Shown here: one piece after another, positions 1-5,346 of the stretch
Layout of the letters: every line of letters starts with the position of its first letter
Position numbering within the stretch: position 1 is the first letter of the stretch
Assembly: GCA_964577215.1 (NCBI GenBank)
Contig: CAZNYK010000182.1
Span: 1 to 6,047, forward strand
Length of the DNA stretch: 6,047 bases
Source of the DNA: UBA2329 sp964577215
GTDB taxonomy: Bacteria; Bacteroidota; Bacteroidia; Chitinophagales; Saprospiraceae
Direction: 5' to 3'
Notes under the pieces: generated by a model
The model's input: the letters and a program-made list of their open reading frames with translations, nothing else
Databases searched by the model: none
Told to the model about the DNA's origin: nothing
Position numbers and translations under genes: made by a program

Positions 1-15
1 AGATTTGTCAAATCT
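1..15. repeat. Short perfect palindrome at the window edge
   Basis: The bases read AGATTTG-T-CAAATCT, two 7-base arms around a single central base. The base after it is T, so the arms would lengthen if the unseen preceding base is A. It lies in non-coding DNA downstream of the TRIC gene, together with two other short palindromes. It could be a dispersed intergenic repeat, an operator half-seen at the edge, or chance. No function is assigned. Confidence 0.4.
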
Positions 16-176
16 TGCCCTAAAGTTACCGCTCATGCGACCAAGGGTCGGGGCGGTGAAGTCGGGGGAAAAAGGCGCTGTGCCGGGCGGAGTCGAGGTG
101 AAAAAGGAAAAAGTAAGGAGGAGATTTACGCGCTTCTCAAAGGGCAATCGCATTTAAACCGCAAAATACAAAACCG
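16..176. other. Purine-rich intergenic stretch without a recognised gene
   Basis: The plus strand is rich in G and A runs, especially between about 60 and 125. An open frame runs from position 1 to a TAG at 208-210, but its translation is a low-complexity mix of Lys, Arg and Gly that I do not recognise, and it passes through the terminator palindrome. A textbook-like AAGGAGGAG at 115-123 has no start codon at a useful distance. The heptamer AAACCGC occurs at 156-162, 171-177 and 199-205, the last two flanking the hairpin. If a gene ends here from the left, only its tail is in view. Confidence 0.4.
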
Positions 177-196
177 CCCCGACACGCGTGTCGGGG
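168..196 (-). terminator. Rho-independent terminator of the TRIC channel gene
   Basis: Positions 177-196 form a perfect 20-base palindrome, CCCCGACACGCGTGTCGGGG, able to fold into a very GC-rich stem. Read on the minus strand it is followed by CGG and then TTTTGTATTTT, a broken U tract. It lies about 40 bases past the stop codon of the minus-strand gene ending at 238, where a terminator is expected. On the plus strand the stem is followed by TAAAA rather than T residues, so termination toward the left is favoured. Confidence 0.7.
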
Positions 197-210
197 TAAA
201 ACCGCAATAG

Positions 211-221
211 TGCGTGACGCA
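211..221. repeat. Small perfect palindrome near the TRIC stop codon
   Basis: The bases read TGCGT-G-ACGCA, 5-base arms around one central base, between the TRIC stop codon and the terminator hairpin. It could form a small secondary stem in the 3' untranslated region of that transcript or belong to a dispersed palindromic repeat. At this length chance is a real alternative. Confidence 0.3.
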
Positions 222-237
222 TCGCGAGGGGCAGTCT

Positions 238-870
238 TTATTTTCCATTATAGGGTTTTAATGTGGGCAGGTGAATGTGGAATATGACAGCTACTAAACG
301 GATGACGATGACCGTGGATGCCGCAAGCAGGCCGGTGAGGGTAGCGGAAAGGCCGAATTGGTGGCAAATAAAAAAAACGATCCCGCCGGCTACGCTGGCC
401 AAAGCGTAAATGTCCTTGCGGAACAACAGCGGGATCTCATTGATTAGAATGTCCCGGAGCACGCCGCCCACCGAGCCGGTGATGGTGCCCATGATGATGC
501 ATACCCAAAAGGGGAAACCGGCGTCGAAGCTCTTGTCGATCCCCACCACTGTGAACAAGCCCAGCCCGATGGTATCGAAAAGGAACAGGGTATTCCCCCA
601 CTTGAAAACCGCGTTTTTGAACAGCAGCGTAGCCAATAACGCCACCCCGGTAGTGATCATAAAGGACGCATCTTCCATCCAGAACGGCGTGGTGTTGAGA
701 AAAATGTCCCGGGTGGTACCGCCTCCTATGGCAGTGACCAGACCAATGACATAAGCTCCGAACCAGTCCATCTTTTTCTTTGACGCCAGGCGGATGCCGC
801 TGATGGCAAAGGAAAAGGTGCCAAGGATGGTCAAAATGGTGGTGAAGTTATATGCGGTGATGAATGTCAT
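238..870 (-). CDS. TRIC/UPF0126 family cation channel membrane protein
   Basis: This 210-residue protein is a bacterial relative of the trimeric intracellular cation (TRIC) channels, the YadS/YicG (UPF0126) family. Family members form homotrimers with a pore in each subunit and conduct monovalent cations across the inner membrane. The sequence shows two tandem repeats of about 85-90 residues, each with a conserved glycine-rich motif: GGGTTRD at residues 49-55 and GGVLRD at 135-140. DTIGL at 99-103 opens the second repeat. About seven hydrophobic helices cover nearly the whole chain. Length is normal for the family. The ATG at 868-870 is preceded by ACAAAAAA with no Shine-Dalgarno sequence, as usual in Bacteroidota. 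The gene diverges from the membrane gene at 983 and ends before a strong hairpin at 177-196. The physiological ion and role in this organism cannot be read from the sequence. Confidence 0.93.
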   Translation of the reverse strand: MTFITAYNFTTILTILGTFSFAISGIRLASKKKMDWFGAYVIGLVTAIGGGTTRDIFLNTTPFWMEDASFMITTGVALLATLLFKNAVFKWGNTLFLFDTIGLGLFTVVGIDKSFDAGFPFWVCIIMGTITGSVGGVLRDILINEIPLLFRKDIYALASVAGGIVFFICHQFGLSATLTGLLAASTVIVIRLVAVIFHIHLPTLKPYNGK

Positions 871-910
871 TTTTTTGTAACATGTTGATTTTTAGCACTA
901 TATCACCCGC

Positions 911-937
911 TTTTGACGCAAATTTAAGTTAAATTTG
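911..937. promoter_or_regulatory. Divergent promoter region with a shared 19-base palindrome
   Basis: CAAATTTAA-G-TTAAATTTG at 919-937 is a perfect inverted repeat with 9-base arms and one central base. Its right half gives TAAATTTG (930-937) on the plus strand and its left half gives the same octamer on the minus strand (926-919). Both match the Bacteroidota -7 consensus TAnnTTTG, so each half faces one of the divergent genes. A TTTG at 912-915 could be the plus-strand -33 box, but the 14-base spacer is shorter than usual. I see no matching -33 box for the minus strand. The predicted untranslated leaders are about 40 bases on each side. The dyad could also be a repressor operator. Confidence 0.5.
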
Positions 938-982
938 TACCCGGATCATCAGATTACCTCAAACATACAAAATTGAAACGCG

Positions 983-2119
983 ATGGCTACCACAGAGAAA
1001 CCCAATAAAGAAATGCGGGAGCCTCAAGGACTCCGCCAACCGCTATGGCAACGCATTGTTCTGCTAAGTGTTTTGGGGTACGAAGCGGCAGGCTGCCTGT
1101 CGGGGGGCGTTCTCCTTATGGCAGCACCGGACGGAAAGTATATGGACATGCCCGTTGAAATGTTGCGTGGTATCTTCCCTGATTTCCTTATCCCAGGTAT
1201 CATTCTCTTTGGAATGGGGATCCTGGGTACGCTTTCTTTTGTTGCCGTGCTTAGAAGAAAGATATCCGACTGGTTCATGGCAGGTCTCTTCCTGGGGGGA
1301 CTATTTATATGGTTTGTGGTTGAAATCATCATTCTGCAGGAGCTGCACTGGCTGCACCTCATGTGGGGCTTTCCTGTTTTAGTGGGATGGGTGGTGGCAA
1401 TGCCTTTGATCGCTTTGCGGCACGACACCGAGGCGATGCATAAGGCTTTGCTGATTTGCGGCATTGCCTCATCGCTATGGTATGTAGCTGCCAATATTTT
1501 CGTGCCTGTGATGTATGAAGGATACAGCCCGGTCACCCTGACCGTAAGCGAATTGTCGGCCATAGGCGCTCCGACAAGGATATTATGGGTGCTGCTGGTA
1601 CTATGGTATCCTATGCTGTTTGCCGCCTTTGGATGGGGGGTGCTGCAATCATCCCTGGGAAACCGCAAGCTTCGCGTTGCAGGAAGCCTGATCATTGCAT
1701 ACAGTATCGCCAACTTTTTCTGGCCGCCGATGCATCAGCGCGAAGTCATCGCAGCAGGGGGAGGCACATTGACGGACACATTGCATATCGCCTGGGCAAT
1801 GATGACGCTTGTAATGATGCTGCTGATCATGGGATTTGGGGCCGCCGCTTTGGAGAAGCGGTTCCGCTTATATACTATCGCCACCTGGGTGGTTTTTATC
1901 GCATTTGGCGTTTTGACGTTCATGGAATCCCCAGGTATTCAGGAAAATCTGCCCACACCGCATATTGGGATTTGGGAACGCATCAACATCGGGGCTTTCA
2001 TGCTTTGGGTCATTGTGTTCGCAGTCGTATTGCTGCGACTGAACACAATGCCGGCCTCCACAAGCGGCGCTATTTTGGATACAGAAGGCGAGCAGCATGT
2101 ACAGGTTGCAAGTCGATGA
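983..2119 (+). CDS. Membrane protein: four-helix N-terminal domain plus DUF998-like domain
   Basis: This 378-residue polytopic membrane protein has about ten hydrophobic helices after a short polar N-terminus. Residues 25-146 form a four-helix unit resembling small stand-alone Bacteroidota membrane proteins, with landmarks MPVEMLRG (56-63) and FLIPGIILF (68-76). Residues 155-353 resemble DUF998, with a YSPVTLTVSELSAIGAP stretch at 181-197, an HQR at 251-253, a TDTLHIA turn at 264-270 and WERINIGAFMLW at 331-342. DUF998 members have no established biochemical activity that I can name. The C-terminal 25 residues are polar and probably cytoplasmic or disordered. The start is the first ATG in frame, 46 bases after the putative -7 box, without a Shine-Dalgarno sequence. 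It diverges from the TRIC gene and converges on the Fic remnant. Membrane location is certain; the domain names rest on recalled similarity. Confidence 0.85.
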   Translation: MATTEKPNKEMREPQGLRQPLWQRIVLLSVLGYEAAGCLSGGVLLMAAPDGKYMDMPVEMLRGIFPDFLIPGIILFGMGILGTLSFVAVLRRKISDWFMAGLFLGGLFIWFVVEIIILQELHWLHLMWGFPVLVGWVVAMPLIALRHDTEAMHKALLICGIASSLWYVAANIFVPVMYEGYSPVTLTVSELSAIGAPTRILWVLLVLWYPMLFAAFGWGVLQSSLGNRKLRVAGSLIIAYSIANFFWPPMHQREVIAAGGGTLTDTLHIAWAMMTLVMMLLIMGFGAAALEKRFRLYTIATWVVFIAFGVLTFMESPGIQENLPTPHIGIWERINIGAFMLWVIVFAVVLLRLNTMPASTSGAILDTEGEQHVQVASR

Positions 2120-2178
2120 CCATTTCCTTACTGTATCCCGGAAGAGAGGGGTGTCTGTTTCCCTGATGATCCGTTATC

Positions 2179-2452
2179 TTATTCATGGAGCGCGAGCGAT
2201 TGCGGCAACATCCGCAAAAACGGAAGTGCGTTTGCGTAGTTCAAAGTATCGTATTCCAGACCCAAAAGCCGGATGTTGTGGTAATAGGCCGCGTGATGAA
2301 GGTAGTAGTACTTTTCCGATTGCAGCAACCAGGCCTTTTCGCCCAATTTTTCCGCTAAAAACCATTTCTCGATCAGCCGGGCGCTTCTGCCGTTGCCGTC
2401 GCCAAACGGGTGTATTTTGACAAACACCAAGTGCAGCAACGAGGCGAAGAAA
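2179..2452 (-). pseudogene. C-terminal remnant of a Fic family AMP transferase
   Basis: Fic proteins transfer AMP or another phosphate-containing group to target proteins, using a catalytic His in the loop motif HxFx(D/E)GNGRxxR. The motif HPFGDGNGRSAR is complete at 2377-2412. The preceding helix (ASLLHLVFVKI) and a normal-looking tail with EKWFLAEKLGEKAW, a YYYLHHAAYYHNIRLLGLEY region and LPFLRMLPQSL follow to a TAA at 2179-2181. About 90 residues remain of a family usually near 190-200, so the N-terminal half is missing. At about 2450-2455 the similarity stops and becomes the antisense of a transposase. The frame stays open to an ATG at 2623-2625, so a 148-residue hybrid could be translated, but its first 55 residues are transposase antisense. 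No Fic N-terminus or recognisable inhibitory helix appears elsewhere in the window. The remnant converges with the membrane gene ending at 2119. Confidence 0.82.
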
Positions 2453-2650
2453 ATTTTGGGAGACGAGGCATGGGCTACCACTTTTGCCTTGAAAGCAGCT
2501 GAAGCCGGCTTTGAATTTGAGCGTGCGTCCAAACCTGAATCCACCAGGGGATTTGTGCCAATTGCTAAACGCTGGGTAGTGGAACGAACGATTGCCTGGA
2601 CGAATTTCTTCAGAAGAATTGCCAAAGATTATGAATACGATGTTAAAGCA
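2453..2650 (+). pseudogene. C-terminal remnant of an IS5-type DDE transposase
   Basis: The translated stretch includes ILGDEAW at the left edge, then FERASKPESTRGFVPIAKR (the GFVP starts at 2549), then RWVVERTIAW and FFRRIAKDYEYD. The R-(3)-E arrangement in RWVVE (R at 2570-2572, E at 2582-2584) is the conserved C-terminal signature of IS4/IS5-type transposases, the E being the third acidic catalytic residue. The Asp of GDEAW could be the second. The N-terminal two thirds, including the first catalytic Asp, is absent. Similarity fades after KDYEYD at about 2641, before the usual end, so both ends are truncated and no terminal inverted repeats were found. It points head-on at the Fic remnant. 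An in-frame ATG at 2393 exists, but its first 20 codons are Fic antisense. Confidence 0.78.
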
Positions 2651-3080
2651 GCCCATTTCCCCAATCCTCCATTTTCACTTTCATCCGGCATTGGGTTTCC
2701 ATGATGGATATTTCGGTGATACTGACCCACCTTCGGCATTGAGATGCGGGAGACAGTGAGGGTTGCGGCAGCAGCGTTATTCCGGGCGGTTCAGCGATGG
2801 GGCAACCCTTGAGGATGTAAGGCAAGTTCTTCCGGGAGGGCATCCGCGCCGTGCCTTAGCGGTCTTGGCTGCCCTGCCGCTGCAGGCGCTTTCCGCAGGA
2901 GGAAAACCGCCCGGCCTATACTCCCCCAATGCCCTGCCCTTTTTCATTTCAGATTTTCGGTTTTAGATTTTGCAGTTCCCCCGGCGCCGTATCTCCCCTT
3001 GCGCGCTTGCGCCATGCAGGCCAAAGCAGCCAATTACCACGGTTCTCCTTCCTTCCCCGAAACAAAGCGCCTGCATCCGG
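2651..3080. other. Gene-free stretch with repeats and possible IS debris
   Basis: No reading frame here looks like a real protein. Four things can be seen. A minus-strand GGTGGGTCAGTATCACCGAA (2713-2732) resembles the terminal repeats of Bacteroidota IS21-type elements. AGGGTTGC (2759-2766) and GCAACCCT (2802-2809) make an inverted repeat. A GC-rich block runs from about 2820 to 2925. A T-rich part at 2940-2972 contains AGATTTT twice. The stretch separates the broken Fic/transposase locus from the intact genes to the right and probably accumulated from decayed mobile DNA. That origin is inferred. Confidence 0.5.
2759..2809. repeat. Inverted repeat with 8-base perfect arms
   Basis: AGGGTTGC at 2759-2766 and GCAACCCT at 2802-2809 are exact reverse complements separated by 35 bases, with two further G-T wobble pairs possible outside. 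The loop is too short to be an insertion sequence by itself. It could be a structured dispersed repeat or a transcribed hairpin. No T tract follows on either strand, so a terminator is unlikely. Confidence 0.45.
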
Positions 3081-3083
3081 CGT

Positions 3084-3118
3084 TTTGGGAGGGTGTTTTC
3101 CAATTTTTATCATCTTTG
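3084..3118 (+). promoter_or_regulatory. Putative promoter of the MoxR gene
   Basis: TTTG at 3084-3087 and CATCTTTG at 3111-3118 match the Bacteroidota -33 (TTTG) and -7 (TAnnTTTG) boxes, with one mismatch in the second and a 23-base spacer, at the upper end of the usual range. Transcription would start near 3125, leaving a leader of about 14 bases before the ATG at 3139. The location, directly before an intact gene after a gene-free stretch, adds support. Confidence 0.4.
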
Positions 3119-3138
3119 CCGCCAAAATTGAAAATCGA

Positions 3139-4110
3139 ATGACCCAGAGTGCATTCAAATCCGATGTAGAAGCCATGGACGCCCTGGCGCAGGCTTATCG
3201 CGACCTGTCGAAAGAAATAGCCAAAGTAATCGTAGGACAAGACGAAGTGGTCAAAGCTGTGATCATCTCCCTGTTCAGCAACGGCCACAGCTTGCTGGTG
3301 GGGGTGCCCGGCTTAGCCAAGACCCTCTTGGTGAGTACGATCGCCGAAGTGCTCGATCTCGAATTCAAGCGCATCCAATTCACGCCCGACTTGATGCCGT
3401 CCGACATCACCGGCTCCGAACTGCTCGATGAAGACCGCCATTTCAGGTTCAATCCAGGCCCGCTGTTTGCCAATATCGTGCTGGCCGACGAGATCAACCG
3501 CACCCCGCCCAAAACGCAGGCCGCGCTCCTGGAAGCCATGCAGGAACGCTCGGTGACGGTGAGCGGGCATCGCCACGCTTTGCCCAAGCCTTTTTTCGTG
3601 CTGGCTACCCAGAACCCCATCGAACAGGAAGGCACTTACCCCCTGCCCGAAGCGCAACTCGACCGCTTTATGTTCAATATCCCCCTCGATTATCCGTCCT
3701 ACGAGGAGGAGGTCGCCATAGTGAAAGCTACGACGTCTATGCTGAACTACGATCTCAAACACGTACTTACGGGCCAACAAATATTGGACTTCCAGCAATT
3801 GGTGCGCAAAATTCCCGTGGCCGACAACGTGTTGGAGTACGCCGTGACATTGGTCAATAAAACCCGCCCCAACACCACTCGCGCTACGAGCATGGTCAAT
3901 GATTACATCTCCTGGGGCGCAGGCCCGAGGGCTTCGCAATATCTGGTTTTGGGCGCTAAATGCCACGCTGCCATAGGAGGCAAATATTCACCCGATATCG
4001 AGGATGTGCGCGCTGTGGCCAACTATGTGCTGCGCCACCGCATCGTACGCAACTACAAGGCCGAAGCCGAAGGCTTCACAGAGGAACGCGTGATCGAGAG
4101 CCTGATGTGA
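3139..4110 (+). CDS. MoxR family AAA+ ATPase
   Basis: This 323-residue protein is a cytoplasmic MoxR-type AAA+ ATPase, a group thought to act as chaperones that remodel or activate partner proteins, often with von Willebrand factor A domain partners. Visible motifs are Walker A GVPGLAKT (55-62), Walker B IVLADEIN (113-120, Asp117 and Glu118), sensor 1 ATQNP (156-160), LDRF (174-177) and a sensor 2 GAGPRASQ region (260-267, Arg264). The C-terminal lid domain follows to residue 323, so the protein is full length. The ATG at 3139 is chosen because it gives the usual short N-terminus and follows a plausible promoter. The frame is open further left to 2929, but that part is repeat-like DNA. No DUF58 or von Willebrand gene follows; the next gene is a lipoprotein 134 bases downstream. 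A run of eight T residues begins right after the stop codon, without a convincing stem. Confidence 0.95.
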   Translation: MTQSAFKSDVEAMDALAQAYRDLSKEIAKVIVGQDEVVKAVIISLFSNGHSLLVGVPGLAKTLLVSTIAEVLDLEFKRIQFTPDLMPSDITGSELLDEDRHFRFNPGPLFANIVLADEINRTPPKTQAALLEAMQERSVTVSGHRHALPKPFFVLATQNPIEQEGTYPLPEAQLDRFMFNIPLDYPSYEEEVAIVKATTSMLNYDLKHVLTGQQILDFQQLVRKIPVADNVLEYAVTLVNKTRPNTTRATSMVNDYISWGAGPRASQYLVLGAKCHAAIGGKYSPDIEDVRAVANYVLRHRIVRNYKAEAEGFTEERVIESLM

Positions 4111-4232
4111 TTTTTTTTCCTTTTTGGAGCCTGCGCATCCGCCAAAACAGGAGCGCTTTGCATCTTTCTCTATTCAGGAATTCGCTGCTTGCCCAAAGAA
4201 GGGGAGCGACGTGTTTTGTGAATCGATCAAAA

Positions 4233-4244
4233 TTTACCGGTAAA
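4233..4244. promoter_or_regulatory. Perfect 12-base palindrome abutting the lipoprotein start codon
   Basis: TTTACCGGTAAA ends one base before the ATG at 4245. It has no loop bases, so it is more likely a protein-binding dyad than an RNA hairpin, or it may be chance. If bound, it would lie in the leader or translation initiation region of the lipoprotein mRNA. I see no TAnnTTTG box at a fitting distance upstream. Confidence 0.25.
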
Positions 4245-5312
4245 ATGAAATACGCTTTTGTTTTTCTGTTCCTTGCAGGGCTGGGGCTGAGCGCCTGTAC
4301 GGAAGAGGCCAAAAAATCTTTCGGCGGGCCCAATAATGCTTATGGAAGGCTCAACGACCTCGTCGTCATTTGCGACGACCATATCTGGAACGGACCGATC
4401 GGCGATACGATCGATTATTACTATGCGGCTGCCTACCCCATTCTTCCCCAACCCGAACCTTTGTACGACCTGCGCCAATACTCCCTGAAAAAGTTGGACA
4501 TGGAGCCACTGCTCAAGGAGTTGCGCACTTATATCATCGTGGCCAATCTCGCCGACGAGGACTCGCCCGTAGCCAAAATGGTGCGGGCCGACCTCGGCGA
4601 GGAAAACTACATGCGGGCCAAGGAAGATCCCTCTTTTCACACCTTGGTAGGCAAAGATAAATGGGCGCGCGGCCAGCTTCTCGTTTATGTGTTCTCCTTT
4701 TCTGAAGACGGCCTCGCCGATGCCCTGATCCAGAATTTTTCCGCTATTTCCAAACGGGTACGCGATAGCGAAAAACCCCACCTGAGCAGAAGGCTCTTTG
4801 TGGGCGGCGAAAACTACGACTTGCGCGAAAGCATCCAAAACAAAACCGGCGTCACGCTCCGCCTGCCTAAGGGCTATTTCATGGCTTTGGACAAAGACGA
4901 GATTACCTGGCTCCGGTATGAGACCGATAACGCCTCCAGCAATATTCTCATCCATAAGCTGCCTTACACCAGCGAAAAACAACTGAGCAAAGAAGGCATC
5001 AAGGCCATTCGGGATGATCTGGGCCGAAAATACGTCTCCTCCCGCATCCCCAAGTCTTACATGCGCATCAATGACGAGGACCTGCCCATGTTCACCTACG
5101 TCAAAACCATCAACAACAGGTATGCCATTGAGGCGCGAGGCATCTGGGAATTGGAGAACGACTACATGGGCGGACCGTTCATCAGTTATCTTATCCACAA
5201 TCCCGAGAAAAACGAATTGCTGTTTCTTGACGGGTTCGTGTATGCGCCGCAGGAAGACAAGCGCAACTACGTGCAATACCTCGAGCATCTGCTTTCGGGT
5301 GTGAAATTTTGA
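4245..5312 (+). CDS. DUF4837 family lipoprotein
   Basis: The 355-residue product begins with a classical lipoprotein signal: MK, a hydrophobic stretch over residues 4-14, and the lipobox LSAC with Cys18 as the lipidated residue after signal peptidase II cleavage. The mature N-terminus is C-T-E-E, whose acidic pair resembles signals that send Bacteroidota lipoproteins to the outer face of the outer membrane, though it is not a strict match. The rest is soluble and alpha/beta in character. It matches, from recall, the Bacteroidota DUF4837 family, with landmarks GRLNDLVVICDD (34-45), TGVTLRLPKGY (201-211), an arginine/lysine-rich stretch near 261-274 and ARGIWELENDYMGGPF (297-312). Family function is unknown. 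The frame is open 95 codons further left, but the ATG at 4245 is the one that gives the signal peptide. The sigma factor gene follows 34 bases later, and the MoxR gene precedes it. Confidence 0.87.
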   Translation: MKYAFVFLFLAGLGLSACTEEAKKSFGGPNNAYGRLNDLVVICDDHIWNGPIGDTIDYYYAAAYPILPQPEPLYDLRQYSLKKLDMEPLLKELRTYIIVANLADEDSPVAKMVRADLGEENYMRAKEDPSFHTLVGKDKWARGQLLVYVFSFSEDGLADALIQNFSAISKRVRDSEKPHLSRRLFVGGENYDLRESIQNKTGVTLRLPKGYFMALDKDEITWLRYETDNASSNILIHKLPYTSEKQLSKEGIKAIRDDLGRKYVSSRIPKSYMRINDEDLPMFTYVKTINNRYAIEARGIWELENDYMGGPFISYLIHNPEKNELLFLDGFVYAPQEDKRNYVQYLEHLLSGVKF

Positions 5313-5346
5313 TGCTATCTTGCCCCGGCAATTCACCGCAGGGGTT

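Noticed and set aside
115..123. AAGGAGGAG, a near-perfect Shine-Dalgarno sequence.
   Set aside because: No ATG, GTG or TTG follows at a suitable distance, and the recognised genes here do not use Shine-Dalgarno sites.
1..210. Open plus-strand frame from the window edge to the TAG at 208-210, possibly the tail of a gene.
   Set aside because: The translation is low-complexity, matches nothing I know and reads through a strong terminator palindrome. A genuine C-terminus cannot be excluded without the sequence to the left.
1585..2166. A 193-codon plus-strand frame overlapping the DUF998-like gene.
   Set aside because: It is in another frame of a clear membrane protein and its translation is a low-quality mix of Arg, His and Gly. 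A long minus-strand frame at 1024-1713 is rejected for the same reason.
2763..2966. A 67-codon plus-strand frame in the gene-free stretch.
   Set aside because: It depends on a TTG start, begins inside an inverted repeat and has low-complexity composition without a recognisable domain.
2929..3138. In-frame N-terminal extension of the MoxR gene to 2929.
   Set aside because: The added 70 residues come from repeat-like, compositionally odd DNA, have no counterpart in the family, and would place the start upstream of the likely promoter.
3313..3966. Long minus-strand frame opposite the MoxR gene.
   Set aside because: It is antisense to well-conserved AAA+ motifs and its translation is rich in His, Gly and Arg without any family resemblance.
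4071..4118. Possible terminator at the MoxR end: AGGCTTCAC pairing with GTGA and AGCCT, then eight T residues.
   Set aside because: The stem needs a five-base bulge, has a ten-base loop and lies seven bases from the T run, so it is much weaker than the terminator at 177-196.
3960..4244. In-frame extension of the lipoprotein gene into the MoxR gene.
   Set aside because: It would bury the signal peptide and lipobox inside the protein and overlap conserved MoxR sequence.
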